Below, piece after piece: positions 23,662 through 33,692 of a DNA stretch of 47,624 nucleotides. Under the pieces are notes generated by a model that was given only the letters and a program-made list of their open reading frames with translations, was not told the DNA's origin and ran no database searches. The number at the start of each line of letters is the position of its first letter. The first letter of the stretch is position 1. Made by a program: the position numbers and the translations under genes. The stretch lies in the NCBI GenBank assembly GCA_022841465.1, contig JALHRL010000027.1, positions 3,577 through 51,200 of the forward strand, given 5' to 3'. The DNA comes from Bacteroidia bacterium. Lineage in GTDB: Bacteria; Bacteroidota; Bacteroidia; B-17B0; Aurantibacillaceae.

Positions 23662-26600
23662 ATGAGTGAACGAATTCTGAGGGCCCTGATGCAAATGTTT
23701 GCAATTATTGCAAAGGTGGATGGTATTAATAATACCGGCCGAAAAATTGTGGAATCATTCCTGAAGCAGCAATTAAGTCAAGAACAAGTTGAAACATACA
23801 TTAAAATATTTGATGAATATTTAGAAACGCACCAAGCAGCCAGCAAAAAGAAAGATGGCACAGCAAAACGTACTTCATTAAATTCAGTTAAGGTTCTTAA
23901 AATTTGTACCCAAGTAAACGAAGAGTTAGTACAAACCCAAAAGGTAATTGTGCTTATTCGTTTGTTGGAATTTATTTATTCAAGTAACGAAATTAGCGAA
24001 CAAGAGTATGAATTTGTAACTACTGTTGCCGAAACCTTTAATATTCCTAACGAAGAGTTTATCAGTTTAAAAGCATTTGTTGAAGATAAAATTGAAACAG
24101 TTCCTGATAGTCCGGATATTCTTGTTATAAACAACAAAGAAAAAGGCTATCAAAATTCATCAAAGCATATTTTTTGTGAACCAATAACCGAAGATATTCG
24201 TGTAATTCAAATTCACAGTGTAGGTATGTACGCTATGCGTATTTACGGAAAGTATGAGGTTCAGTTAAACGGACAAATGGTTTCCAGTGAGCGTGTTCAC
24301 ATTTTAATTCCGGGATCATCTATCCGTTCTTCTAAAATTAAGCCAATTTATTACAGCGATATCATTAGCCGTTTTTTAAGTGATGAGTCGCAAGCTAAAA
24401 TTACTTTCGAGGTAAAAAATCTTGAATTTAAATTTAAAGGAGGAAAACTTGGTTTACGCGATGTAAACATGAGTGAGGAAAGCGGCAAGCTTATTGGTAT
24501 AATGGGTGGTTCAGGAGCCGGTAAATCAACTTTGTTAAACGTTTTAAATGGAAATGAAACACCAAGCGGCGGTTCAGTAAAAATTAACGGAATTAATATT
24601 CACAGCCAACGTTCAGAAATTGAAGGTGTAATTGGGCATGTTAGTCAAGATGATTTATTAATTGAAGAATTAACGGTTTACCAAAATTTATTTTACAACG
24701 CTAAACTTTGTTTTGGAAATTTAAATGATGCTGATATTGCAAAAAAATGTAACGCGCTATTAGCAGATTTGGGTTTAAGTGAAACGGTTCATTTAAAAGT
24801 AGGTTCGCCTTTAGAAAAAACAATTTCCGGTGGCCAACGTAAACGTTTAAATATTGCATTAGAATTAATTAGAGAGCCTTCTGTTTTGTTTGTTGACGAA
24901 CCAACATCGGGTTTATCATCGCGCGACTCTGAAAATATTATGGACCTTCTAAAGGAATTGGCTTTAAAAGGAAAATTAATTTTTGTGGTTATCCATCAGC
25001 CTTCATCAGATATTTACAAAATGTTTGATAAGTTAATGATTTTAGATGTTGGCGGATATCCAATTTACTACGGAAATCCGGTTGATGCAGTTAGTTATTT
25101 TAAACGATTGGTAAACCACGTTAATGCAGATGAGGCAGAGTGTTGGAATTGTGGTAACGTAAACCCAGAGCAAATATTTAATATTATTGAAAGTAAGGTA
25201 CTGGATGAGTATGGTAACATTACACATACCAGAAAAGTTAGTCCTGCCGGTTGGAATGTACATTATAAAGAAATTATTGAAAGCCATATTCATACCGAAA
25301 GAAGCCATACGGCCATTCCTGAAAGTATTTTTAAGGTTCCGAACATTATTAAGCAATTTAAGGTATTTATTACGCGTGATGTAAAAAGCAAATTAACCAA
25401 TACACAATATTTAGCCATTAACTTTTTAGAAGCTCCGTTATTAGCTTTTATTTTGGCGTATTTGGTTAGGTTTTTTAATACCGATGAAAATAACACAAAA
25501 GGATATATTTTTAGTGATAACGAAAACATACCTGCTTACATGTTTATGTCGGTTGTGGTTGCTTTGTTTATTGGTTTAACAGTTAGTGCCGAAGAAATTA
25601 TTAGAGACAGAAAAATTCGTAAACGCGAATCATTTTTAAATTTAAGTAAAGGAAGTTATTTGTGGAGTAAGGTTATTATCATGTTTGTTTTATCTGCATT
25701 TCAAACATTAACCTTTGTTTTGGTAGGAAATTACGTGTTAGGAATAAAAGGGACGTATATGGATTATTGGATGGTTTTATTTACAACCTCTTGTTTCGCA
25801 AACATGTTGGGTTTAAATATTTCATCTGCTTTTAATAGTGCTGTTACTATTTATATTTTAATTCCGTTTTTAATTATCCCTCAATTATTATTGGCCGGTG
25901 TGGTTGTTAAGTTTGATAAATTAAATCCTGTATTGGCAAAACAAGGTGGGGTTCCTCTTGCAGGTGAAGTTATGGCCAGCAGATGGGCTTTTGAAGCTTT
26001 GGCGGTAAATCAATTTAAAGAAAATAAGTACGAGCGAAATTTTTATAAGTATCACAAAAGCATCAGTATTGCTCAGTACAAAAACAATTATTGGAAACAA
26101 AAAATTGAAAATAAAATAGTTAAAATAGAAAACGAACAAAAAGCAGGAAAATCACTTCAAGAATTAGAACTGGATATTAAGTTAATTAGAGATGAGTTGG
26201 AGAAAGAAACAAAAATTTCTAAGAAAGTAAAATGTACCATTTTAGATAAAATAACTCCTGAATCTTATAACGCAGATGTTGTTTCCGAAATTAAAAAACA
26301 TTTAGGCAAGGTTAAAGAGTACTACATTAATGTAGAAAATATTTCTAGAGGCAAGGAAGATCAAATGGCATTAAAAATGCAAAGAACCGATGAGGCTAGA
26401 AAGGAGTTTATAAAACTAAAAGAAGATTACGAAAATATTAGTTTAAGTAATTTGGTGAAGAATGCGAATGATATTACCGGAGAAGTTTGTTTAGAGAAAG
26501 ACGGTAAGTTAATTCAGCAAAAAGATCCGGTGTTTTTAGACCCAACAGAATCTAATTTCGGAAGAGCTCATTTTTTTGCACCGCGTAAAAAATTCTTTGG

Positions 26601-26736
26601 AAATTTGGTACCAACTTTTTGGTTTAATATAGGGGTAATTTGGTTTATGAGTGTTGTGCTTATGATAACCCTGTATTTTGATGTGTTTAAGAAGGTGTTA
26701 GATTTATTTGGCAACATTAGTTTCAGCAAAAAATAA
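23662..26736 (+). CDS. ABC transporter fusion: TerB-like domain, ABCG-type ATPase and ABC-2 membrane domain
   Basis: This 1024-residue protein joins several parts. Residues 1-145 resemble a helical TerB-like domain (MFAIIAKVDGINN is typical). A small beta-rich region (about 170-255) precedes the ATPase, with Walker A GGSGAGKST (about 282-290), signature ISGGQRKRLNIALEL (about 388) and Walker B VLFVDEPTSGLSS, as in ABCG proteins. A cysteine pair ECWNCGN follows (about 493-499). Membrane helices of the ABC-2 type occupy about 590-770, then a long soluble, charged, partly coiled-coil region (about 790-980), then a last membrane helix (about 990-1012). Related fusions occur in Bacteroidota, but the substrate is unknown. 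Its neighbours are secreted proteins and a lipoprotein, hinting at an envelope export or stress role. Confidence 0.85.
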   Translation: MSERILRALMQMFAIIAKVDGINNTGRKIVESFLKQQLSQEQVETYIKIFDEYLETHQAASKKKDGTAKRTSLNSVKVLKICTQVNEELVQTQKVIVLIRLLEFIYSSNEISEQEYEFVTTVAETFNIPNEEFISLKAFVEDKIETVPDSPDILVINNKEKGYQNSSKHIFCEPITEDIRVIQIHSVGMYAMRIYGKYEVQLNGQMVSSERVHILIPGSSIRSSKIKPIYYSDIISRFLSDESQAKITFEVKNLEFKFKGGKLGLRDVNMSEESGKLIGIMGGSGAGKSTLLNVLNGNETPSGGSVKINGINIHSQRSEIEGVIGHVSQDDLLIEELTVYQNLFYNAKLCFGNLNDADIAKKCNALLADLGLSETVHLKVGSPLEKTISGGQRKRLNIALELIREPSVLFVDEPTSGLSSRDSENIMDLLKELALKGKLIFVVIHQPSSDIYKMFDKLMILDVGGYPIYYGNPVDAVSYFKRLVNHVNADEAECWNCGNVNPEQIFNIIESKVLDEYGNITHTRKVSPAGWNVHYKEIIESHIHTERSHTAIPESIFKVPNIIKQFKVFITRDVKSKLTNTQYLAINFLEAPLLAFILAYLVRFFNTDENNTKGYIFSDNENIPAYMFMSVVVALFIGLTVSAEEIIRDRKIRKRESFLNLSKGSYLWSKVIIMFVLSAFQTLTFVLVGNYVLGIKGTYMDYWMVLFTTSCFANMLGLNISSAFNSAVTIYILIPFLIIPQLLLAGVVVKFDKLNPVLAKQGGVPLAGEVMASRWAFEALAVNQFKENKYERNFYKYHKSISIAQYKNNYWKQKIENKIVKIENEQKAGKSLQELELDIKLIRDELEKETKISKKVKCTILDKITPESYNADVVSEIKKHLGKVKEYYINVENISRGKEDQMALKMQRTDEARKEFIKLKEDYENISLSNLVKNANDITGEVCLEKDGKLIQQKDPVFLDPTESNFGRAHFFAPRKKFFGNLVPTFWFNIGVIWFMSVVLMITLYFDVFKKVLDLFGNISFSKK

Positions 26737-26787
26737 ATATTTTACTGTTTCTTGTTGAATTTTTCTTTCTGTAGTTTATAATAAAAT

Positions 26788-28347
26788 TTACTTAAATTTT
26801 TTTACCATGTAATGTAAGCCAATACTTTCTTTGCGGCGCATGGCATGTTTAATAATAAGGTAACCCACACATATAATGTTTCTTAATTCACAAATATTTT
26901 GCGATACAGTTGTTTTGTCGTAAAGGGCTTCGTTTTCTTTGTATATAATTTCTAATCTGTCAAAAGCACGTTTTAAACGCAGTTCGCTTCGCACAATACC
27001 AACGTAATTACTCATTATTTGTTGAACTTCTTTTTTAGATTGTGTAATTAAAATCATTTCTTCTGCATGTTCTGTTCCTTCTGCATTCCAGTTAGGCACC
27101 TTTTCCTGGAAATTAATATGTGGTAAAGCAGCAGATGCGTGCAAGTATGCCCTGTTTGCAAAAACAATAGCTTCTAATAAGGAATTACTAGCTAATCTGT
27201 TGGCTCCATGTAAACCTGTACACGCACACTCTCCAATGGCATATAATTTATTTATAGAAGACTCTCCATTTTCATTAACTGCAATTCCTCCACAAACATA
27301 ATGTTGTGCGGGTACTACCGGTATCATTTTTATAAACGGATCTATACCTAAGGTTAAACATTTTTCATAAATATTTGGAAAATGTTCTATAAAGCCTTTT
27401 CTATCTAGGTGACGGCAATCTAGGTAAACAAAATCGTCGCCACTCATTTTCATTTCATTATCAATTGCTCTGGCAACTATATCTCTGGGTGCTAATGAGC
27501 CTCGGCTGTCGTACTTGCTCATAAACTCTTCTCCCTTTTGTGTTTTTAAAACGGCACCAAAGCCTCTTATAGCCTCTGTAATTAAAAAACTAGGGTTTTC
27601 TGCAGAGTTAAATAAGGAAGTAGGATGAAACTGAATAAATTCCATGTCTTTTACCATTCCTTTTGCCCTATACACCATTGCAATACCATCGCCTGTTGCA
27701 ATTACAGGATTAGTTGTTGTGTTGTATACATGGCCGGCACCGCCTGTAGCCATTACGGTAATTTTAGATAAAACGGTTTCAATATGGCCGTTTAAATTAT
27801 TTAAAATATAAGCACCATAACAATTAATATTTGAAGTTTGCGAGGTAACAATTTCTCCTAAATGATGTTGTGTTATAATATCAATTGCAAAGTGGTGATC
27901 GTAAATGGTGATATTCGGATTTTTTAAAACTTTATCTAATAAACTTCTTTCAATTTCATAGCCCGTAACATCTTTGTGATGTAAAATTCTATGTTCCGAG
28001 TGTCCGCCTTCTTTTGCTAAATCATATTCACCGCTATTGTTTTTATCAAATCGGGTACCTAGTTCTATTAATTCTTTTACCCGTTCTATCCCTTCACTAA
28101 TAGTTATTCTAACAATTTTTTCATCGTTTATTCCGGCTCCGGCAGTAATGGTGTCTTCTACATGTTTTTCAATACTGTCATTCTCATTCCAAACAGCAGC
28201 AATTCCACCTTGTGCATATTTGGTATTGCTTTCATCGCGCGTGCTTTTTGTTACTAATATTACTTTGCCATTGTTCGCTGCCTTTAAAGCAAAACTTAAA
28301 CCGGCAATTCCGGAACCAATAACTAGAAAATCGGTATTTATAGACAT
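26788..28347 (-). CDS. nadB: L-aspartate oxidase
   Basis: NadB is the FAD enzyme that oxidises L-aspartate to iminoaspartate, the first step of de novo NAD synthesis, feeding NadA. The 519 residues fit. Visible features are the N-terminal dinucleotide fold FLVIGSGIAGLSFALKAA (about 7-24), STRDESNTKYAQGGIAAV, HSEHRILHHKDVTG, the active-site region MEFIQFHPTSLF, GSLAPRDIVARAID, and AQHYVCGGI with GLHGANRLASNSLLEA near the C-terminal half. It diverges from the NifU-like scaffold gene. That is suggestive, since the partner NadA needs an Fe-S cluster. Confidence 0.96.
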   Translation of the reverse strand: MSINTDFLVIGSGIAGLSFALKAANNGKVILVTKSTRDESNTKYAQGGIAAVWNENDSIEKHVEDTITAGAGINDEKIVRITISEGIERVKELIELGTRFDKNNSGEYDLAKEGGHSEHRILHHKDVTGYEIERSLLDKVLKNPNITIYDHHFAIDIITQHHLGEIVTSQTSNINCYGAYILNNLNGHIETVLSKITVMATGGAGHVYNTTTNPVIATGDGIAMVYRAKGMVKDMEFIQFHPTSLFNSAENPSFLITEAIRGFGAVLKTQKGEEFMSKYDSRGSLAPRDIVARAIDNEMKMSGDDFVYLDCRHLDRKGFIEHFPNIYEKCLTLGIDPFIKMIPVVPAQHYVCGGIAVNENGESSINKLYAIGECACTGLHGANRLASNSLLEAIVFANRAYLHASAALPHINFQEKVPNWNAEGTEHAEEMILITQSKKEVQQIMSNYVGIVRSELRLKRAFDRLEIIYKENEALYDKTTVSQNICELRNIICVGYLIIKHAMRRKESIGLHYMVKKFK

Positions 28348-28396
28348 ATTTATGTAAAATTACGGAAATTTTAGGCTGGCATACCAAATTGCTTCG

Positions 28397-28404
28397 TATT
28401 TTTG
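28397..28404 (+). promoter_or_regulatory. TAnnTTTG promoter box before the NifU-type gene
   Basis: TATTTTTG lies 6 bases before the ATG at 28411, so transcription should begin at or within a few bases of the start codon. Confidence 0.55.
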
Positions 28405-28410
28405 TAGCGC

Positions 28411-29034
28411 ATGAATATTCAAGAAATTCCATATATAATTTACGCAGAAGAAACGCCAAATCCTTCCAGTATTAAATTTGTAGCCAATAAACTTTTATTG
28501 GTTAGCGGTGCCAACGCCGAGTATACTAAAGTTGAAGACACAAAAGATGCTCCTATGGCAAACGCTTTGTTTCAGTTTCCTTTTGTAAAGCGATTGTATT
28601 TTGCTTCTAATTTTGTAACCATTACAAAACAAGATGCAGTAATGTGGGAAGATATAATAGATGAGATACGATTGTTTGTAACAGATTATTTAAATAAAGG
28701 AAACGCTGTTATAAATAAATTGCCGCAGCAAGAAATGCCAAAAGATAATACCTTTAAAGAAAAGGTGAATGTAACAACTCAACACGCTGCTCCCGCTAAC
28801 GAAATTGAAAATAAAATTATTGAAGTTTTAGAACAGTATATTAAACCTGCAGTAGAACAAGATGGCGGATTAATTACATTTAAAGCACTAAAAGACGGAG
28901 TTGTTACAGTACAAATGCGCGGTAGTTGTAGTGGATGCCCAAGCAGTACAATGACATTGAAAGCCGGGATTGAAGCCTTATTAAAACGATTACTACCTGA
29001 TGATGTAAAAGAGGTGGTAAGTGAAGCTATGTAA
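28411..29034 (+). CDS. NifU-family Fe-S cluster scaffold/carrier (Nfu type)
   Basis: The 207-residue protein has two domains. The N-terminal half (about 7-95) begins IYAEETPNPSSIKFVANK, the Nfu N-terminal domain. The C-terminal half (about 130-205) is the NifU domain, with EQYIKPAVEQDGGLI and the cluster-binding SCSGCPSS (Cys about 173 and 176). Such proteins carry 4Fe-4S clusters to client enzymes. The window encodes several Fe-S proteins (RlmD and two oxidoreductase subunits) that could be clients, although none is adjacent. It stands alone, diverging from nadB. Confidence 0.93.
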   Translation: MNIQEIPYIIYAEETPNPSSIKFVANKLLLVSGANAEYTKVEDTKDAPMANALFQFPFVKRLYFASNFVTITKQDAVMWEDIIDEIRLFVTDYLNKGNAVINKLPQQEMPKDNTFKEKVNVTTQHAAPANEIENKIIEVLEQYIKPAVEQDGGLITFKALKDGVVTVQMRGSCSGCPSSTMTLKAGIEALLKRLLPDDVKEVVSEAM

Positions 29035-29131
29035 ATTGCAATTCAAATTTTAATGCTATTTTTATAGCATCACATTCAATTCAAAATATTTTTATCAAAT
29101 TTTAGGGCCGGTAGTAGCTCTTGTTTTTTGG

Positions 29132-30529
29132 TTGTTTATTGATTTATCTCCCGGGCAGCCACAAATTAGCTTAATGGCAGGGGTTGCATTGTGGATGAGT
29201 ATTTGGTGGATTAGCGAAGCCGTTAATTTAGCTATTACTGCATTAATACCTGTATTGGTTTTACCCATGTTGGGAATTGCCGAAGTTAAATTAGTTGCTC
29301 AGCAATATACAGATAGTATTATTTTTTTATTTCTAGGCGGATTTATGTTGGCTTTTGCAATTGAAAAATGGAATTTACACAAGCGAATTGCTTTAAAAAT
29401 ACTGTCTGTTGTAGGCTCTAGTCCGCGTAATGTTTTATTAGGCGTAATGTTGTCTACTTTTTTAATTAGTAATTGGATAAGTAATACGGCTACAACGGTT
29501 ATGTTATTTAGCGCGGTATTAGCGCTTGTTCACGAAACCAATAACTATTTAAAAAGTAACAAAAAAGATTTTGCAGCAGCTATGTTGTTGGGTTTAGCTT
29601 TTTCTGCTACCATTGGCGGGATGGCCACACCAGTTGGAACCCCTCCTAATATGTATTTTTTTAAAGTGTTCAGAGAAAGTTATGCAATGGATTACGATTT
29701 TAATTTTTTAAAATGGAGCATGATTGGTTTTCCAATAGCCATCGTTTTTTTAATTATTTGTTATTTGGTGTTAAGTAAATATTTTATTCCTAAAAGTTTA
29801 AAGTTTGAAATAAATAAGAGCTATTTTAAAAATCAATTTAATTTACTTGGTAAAATGAGTTATGAGGAAAAATGGGTATTCTGGATTTTTATTTCATGCG
29901 TGCTTCTTTGGTTCTCTAGAGCTGATATAGATTTTGGAACATTTAAATTAAAAGGATGGGCCAATGTATTTAAAACTCCAAAATTTATCGACGATTCGTT
30001 TGTGGCTATAATAGCGGCTATGCTTTTGTTTTTAATTCCTTCTAAAAAAGATTCAGGAAATGCATTGTTAGAATGGGAAGATGCTAAAAAAATACGTTAC
30101 GATATTATTTTAATGTTTGGTTCGGGTTTTGCATTGGCTTATGGGTTTGAAATTACAGGATTAAGCAATTGGCTGGCCTTACAGTTAATGGTTTTAAAAG
30201 GAGTATCTCCAGTTTTAATAATATTAGGTATTTGTTGTATTGTAACAATAATTAGTGAGTTTGCCAGTAATATTGCCAGTATTCAGTTAGCGATTCCTGT
30301 TATGATGGCTTTGCAAAAAAACATGGATGTCTCACCTTTATTTTTAATGATTCCGGCTACCTTTGCCGCTTCTTTAGGTTTTATGCTTCCTGTTGCTACT
30401 GCAGCAAATACAATTGTTTTTGGAACTAAAATGATTCCTATAAAAGACATGTTTAAAGTGGGTTTTTTATTAGATGTTTTAGGAATTTTAGTGATAACTT
30501 TGATGTGCTACTTATATATTGATAAATGA
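29132..30529 (+). CDS. SLC13 / DASS family anion-sodium symporter (start uncertain)
   Basis: The protein belongs to the divalent anion:sodium symporters, which bring dicarboxylates, sulfate or related anions across the inner membrane. It shows about eleven membrane segments, the [16 protein letters not shown] motif (first SNT site), [14 protein letters not shown], and the second site region [17 protein letters not shown] near the end. The only ordinary start codon is TTG at 29132, giving 465 residues. However, the same frame is open back to 29054, and the upstream codons encode ILGPVVALVFW, a good match to the first membrane segment of this family. The real start may therefore be non-canonical and upstream. 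It overlaps the following LolD-like gene by 4 bases. Confidence 0.88.
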   Translation: MFIDLSPGQPQISLMAGVALWMSIWWISEAVNLAITALIPVLVLPMLGIAEVKLVAQQYTDSIIFLFLGGFMLAFAIEKWNLHKRIALKILSVVGSSPRNVLLGVMLSTFLISNWISNTATTVMLFSAVLALVHETNNYLKSNKKDFAAAMLLGLAFSATIGGMATPVGTPPNMYFFKVFRESYAMDYDFNFLKWSMIGFPIAIVFLIICYLVLSKYFIPKSLKFEINKSYFKNQFNLLGKMSYEEKWVFWIFISCVLLWFSRADIDFGTFKLKGWANVFKTPKFIDDSFVAIIAAMLLFLIPSKKDSGNALLEWEDAKKIRYDIILMFGSGFALAYGFEITGLSNWLALQLMVLKGVSPVLIILGICCIVTIISEFASNIASIQLAIPVMMALQKNMDVSPLFLMIPATFAASLGFMLPVATAANTIVFGTKMIPIKDMFKVGFLLDVLGILVITLMCYLYIDK

Positions 30530-31176
30530 TAGTTGCCAAAAATATTTATAAAACGTTTGATAAACTCGAAATTTTAAAAGGAGTTAGTGTAGAAATTAAA
30601 CCCGCTGAGGTTATTTCAATTGTTGGTTCATCAGGTGCTGGTAAAACAACTTTGCTTACTATTTTAGGAACATTGGACAGACCAAGTTCAGGAGAAGTGC
30701 TGATTGATGGGCAAAATGTATTTGAATTGAGCGATAAAAAGTTAGCGGCATTCAGAAATCAAAACATTGGTTTTGTTTTTCAATTTCATCATTTATTACC
30801 TGAGTTTAATGCAATTGAAAATATTTGTATCCCTGCATTTATTGCAAAAAAAGGTAAAAAAGAATCGGAAATGCGTGCTATGGAATTACTTGATTTATTT
30901 AATTTAAAAGAAAGAGCAACACACAAGCCTTCTGAGCTAAGTGGGGGAGAGCAGCAGCGAGTAGCGGTAGCAAGGGCTTTAATAAACAATCCAAAAGTTG
31001 TTTTTGCCGATGAACCCAGCGGAAATTTAGATAGCAGTAATGCAACAGATTTACATCAGTTGTTTTTTAAATTGCGCAATGAATTAAAACAAACGTTTGT
31101 TATTGTTACTCATAACAATGAATTAGCAAAAATGGCTGATAGAATGTTGGTGATGAAAGACGGTAAAATTTTATAA
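30526..31176 (+). CDS. lolD: ABC transporter ATP-binding protein, LolD type
   Basis: This 216-residue ATPase has the size and motifs of LolD, which powers transfer of lipoproteins from the inner membrane to LolA. Walker A is GSSGAGKTT (about 36-44), with [21 protein letters not shown] in the Q-loop region (a hallmark of LolD), signature [15 protein letters not shown], Walker [14 protein letters not shown] and H-loop IVTHNNELA. The ATG overlaps the SLC13 stop codon (ATGA), so translation is probably coupled. The candidate permease gene is 28 kb away at 1166. Of the two LolD-like proteins in the window this is the better LolD match. Confidence 0.88.
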   Translation: MIVAKNIYKTFDKLEILKGVSVEIKPAEVISIVGSSGAGKTTLLTILGTLDRPSSGEVLIDGQNVFELSDKKLAAFRNQNIGFVFQFHHLLPEFNAIENICIPAFIAKKGKKESEMRAMELLDLFNLKERATHKPSELSGGEQQRVAVARALINNPKVVFADEPSGNLDSSNATDLHQLFFKLRNELKQTFVIVTHNNELAKMADRMLVMKDGKIL

Positions 31177-32931
31177 AACCATTTCTGTGCTATTCTGCAT
31201 TTCGTAAAATGTTTTAAATTTTCCATTCATTTTTAGTAATTGTTCAATGTTTCCCTGCTCAACAATTTCTCCCTTTTCAATTACAATAATTTTATTTGCA
31301 TGCTTAATGGTAGACAATCTATGTGCAATAATAATTGAAGTTCTTCCTTTGGTTAGCTTTTCTGTAGCTTTTTGAATTAATTGCTCGGTATGCGAATCAA
31401 TAGATGCGGTTGCTTCATCTAAAATAAATATTTCAGGATTGTATACATATGCTCTTATAAACGAAATAAGTTGTCTTTGGCCGGCAGATAAACTTAAACC
31501 TCTTTCTTTTACAACATAATTAAATCCGCCGGGCATTTCATTAATAAAATCTTGTAAACCAATTTCTGCAGTTGCTTTTTTAACGTCATCTAGCGTAATT
31601 TCGGAGTTGTGTAAGGTAATGTTGTTATAAATGGTATCGTTAAATAAAAAAACATCTTGTAGTACAACACCTGTGTTTTTTCTGATGGAATCTAATGTAT
31701 ACTCTTCTATTTTATTACTATCAATTATTATCTCTCCTTTTTGGTGTTCGTAAAATCTATTTAATAAATTTATAATTGTTGATTTACCCGAGCCGGTTGA
31801 ACCAACAAATGCTATGCTTTCTGCTTTGTTTATTTCAAACGAAATATTTTTTAGCACATAATTATCATTCATATATGCAAACCAAACATTTTTAAATTCA
31901 ATTTTAGTATTTATTTGTTTAAATTCTTTGGTACCGCTATCGTTTATTATTTCGGTGGTATCAATAACTTTAAAAACCCTATCTGCTGCTACTATACCCA
32001 TTTGTAAAGTATTTAAACGGTCGGCCAGCATTCTTATTGGCCTAAACATCATATTGGTTAACATTATAAAAAAGGTTAGGTCGCCCAAGCTTATTCCCAG
32101 TTCTTTGTTTTTAACACCTGCAACCCAAATTACCAAGGCTATAGAAATGGATGATAATATTTCTACAATTGGAAAAAATACCGAATAATAGAAAATAGAA
32201 CGAATATTAGCTTTTTTATGCTGGTTATTTATTTCTTTAAATTTTTCCAGTTCTTCTTCTTCCTTGTTAAATAGTTGTACAATTCGCATTCCGGTTAAAT
32301 GCTCTTGGGTAAATGCATTTAATGCTGCTACTGCATTTCTTACTTCGGTAAACGTTTTTTTAATTCCATTTTTAAAGATGGCGGTTGCAATTAACAAAAC
32401 CGGAATGGTGCTAAATACCAACAAAGCCATTATCCAGTTTTTCCAAAGCATTACGCCGGCAAAAACCAGCAACATCAATATATCTCCACTAATAACAATA
32501 AAACCTTCCGAAAAAACGTTGCTTAAACTTTCAATATCTGATATAGCTCTTGTAACAAGAGTTCCAACAGGAGTATTGTCAAAATAAGTATTTTTTAATT
32601 TTAAAATATGACCGTAAACTTGATTGCGTAAATCTTTAACGATGTTCTGGCCTAAAAAATTTGTAATGTTTACGTTGGTAAATTGAATAATTGCCTCAAA
32701 TAGAATTACACCCAGAATTAAAAGACAAAACTGTGTTAGTTCAGCGTAATCTTTATTTTCAATTACACTGGTGTTTAAGGTATGGCTAATTAAAAGCGGA
32801 CGAAGAATAGCAAATATTGATAACGATATGGTAAACACAACCGATAGAATAAATTGTGTTTTATAAGGTTTAGAATAACTTAATATTCTTTTTATAAGGG
32901 CTAAATTTAATTTATTTTTTACTTTCTCCAC
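31171..32931 (-). CDS. ABC transporter, MsbA/MDR-like exporter
   Basis: A 586-residue half-transporter with six N-terminal membrane helices and a C-terminal ATPase. Motifs are Walker [10 protein letters not shown], the [14 protein letters not shown] region, the ABC signature in the altered form [14 protein letters not shown] (Ala instead of the usual Gly), Walker [13 protein letters not shown] and H-loop [11 protein letters not shown]. The LSAGQ variant is typical of one subunit of heterodimeric or YheH/MdlB-type exporters. The start appears to be GTG at 32931, overlapping the truA tail by 20 bases. The final bases overlap the converging lolD. The substrate is unknown; lipid or drug export is likely by family. 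Confidence 0.9.
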   Translation of the reverse strand: MEKVKNKLNLALIKRILSYSKPYKTQFILSVVFTISLSIFAILRPLLISHTLNTSVIENKDYAELTQFCLLILGVILFEAIIQFTNVNITNFLGQNIVKDLRNQVYGHILKLKNTYFDNTPVGTLVTRAISDIESLSNVFSEGFIVISGDILMLLVFAGVMLWKNWIMALLVFSTIPVLLIATAIFKNGIKKTFTEVRNAVAALNAFTQEHLTGMRIVQLFNKEEEELEKFKEINNQHKKANIRSIFYYSVFFPIVEILSSISIALVIWVAGVKNKELGISLGDLTFFIMLTNMMFRPIRMLADRLNTLQMGIVAADRVFKVIDTTEIINDSGTKEFKQINTKIEFKNVWFAYMNDNYVLKNISFEINKAESIAFVGSTGSGKSTIINLLNRFYEHQKGEIIIDSNKIEEYTLDSIRKNTGVVLQDVFLFNDTIYNNITLHNSEITLDDVKKATAEIGLQDFINEMPGGFNYVVKERGLSLSAGQRQLISFIRAYVYNPEIFILDEATASIDSHTEQLIQKATEKLTKGRTSIIIAHRLSTIKHANKIIVIEKGEIVEQGNIEQLLKMNGKFKTFYEMQNSTEMVL

Positions 32932-33688
32932 TATAAATATTTCTAGGATACTTTATTGCTACCAAAAACAAGGCGTTTGCAGCTACATTGTTACCGGCTT
33001 TTGCTCTATCTTTTGCTTCAATTATTTTTTTAAACTGGTCAATTGTAATTTTATTTCTTCCAACCATTAAAAGGGTTCCTACAACTGCACGTACCATTCC
33101 TCTTAAAAACCTATCGGCAGTTATGGTAAAGCGCCATTGGTTTTCTCCAACTTTTTGCCAAACAGCTTTTGTTATTTTGCAGTTATTTGTTTTTACCTGC
33201 GAATTTAATTTACTAAAACTGGTAAAATCTGTATAATTCAACAATAATAAGGCCGCTTTGTTCATTTTTTCAAAATCAACATCACCATACACTGAGTAGC
33301 TAAAAGTATCAATAAAAGGGTTTTTGTGTTGATGCACAAAATAGTAATAAGTTCTGCTTTCTGCAGAAAAACGTGCGTGCGCCTTGTAATCAACTTCAAT
33401 TATATCCTGAACAGAAATTTCGGGTGGTAAAATGGTATTAAATTTATATACCCAATGCTTTTTGTTGAGTATTAAATCAGTACAATTACTATCAAAATGA
33501 GCTATGTAATCTCTTGCGTGTACACCTGTATCTGTTCGTCCACAACCTGTTAATTCAATTTCTTCTTTTAATAAAAGACTCATTTTTTCTTGCAAAACCT
33601 GCTGAACGGTATTGGGCGTGTTGTCTTGAATTTGCCAACCGTTAAAAGGAGTTCCGTTGTAAGAAAGTTTAATAAAGTAACGCGCCAT
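32912..33688 (-). CDS. truA: tRNA pseudouridine38-40 synthase TruA
   Basis: TruA isomerises uridines 38-40 in the anticodon arm of many tRNAs. From the ATG at 33688 the protein has 258 residues, the normal length; a longer frame to 33715 adds nine residues that do not fit and overlap the promoter box. The catalytic Asp is in GCGRTDTGVHARDY (Asp 53). Further conserved parts are SAESRTYYYFVHQ, FSKLNSQVKTNNCKI, and FLRGMVRAVVGTLLMVG. It is the first gene of a minus-strand pair with the ABC exporter and diverges from rlmD, another RNA-modification gene. Confidence 0.96.
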   Translation of the reverse strand: MARYFIKLSYNGTPFNGWQIQDNTPNTVQQVLQEKMSLLLKEEIELTGCGRTDTGVHARDYIAHFDSNCTDLILNKKHWVYKFNTILPPEISVQDIIEVDYKAHARFSAESRTYYYFVHQHKNPFIDTFSYSVYGDVDFEKMNKAALLLLNYTDFTSFSKLNSQVKTNNCKITKAVWQKVGENQWRFTITADRFLRGMVRAVVGTLLMVGRNKITIDQFKKIIEAKDRAKAGNNVAANALFLVAIKYPRNIYSGESKK

Positions 33689-33692
33689 TGTA

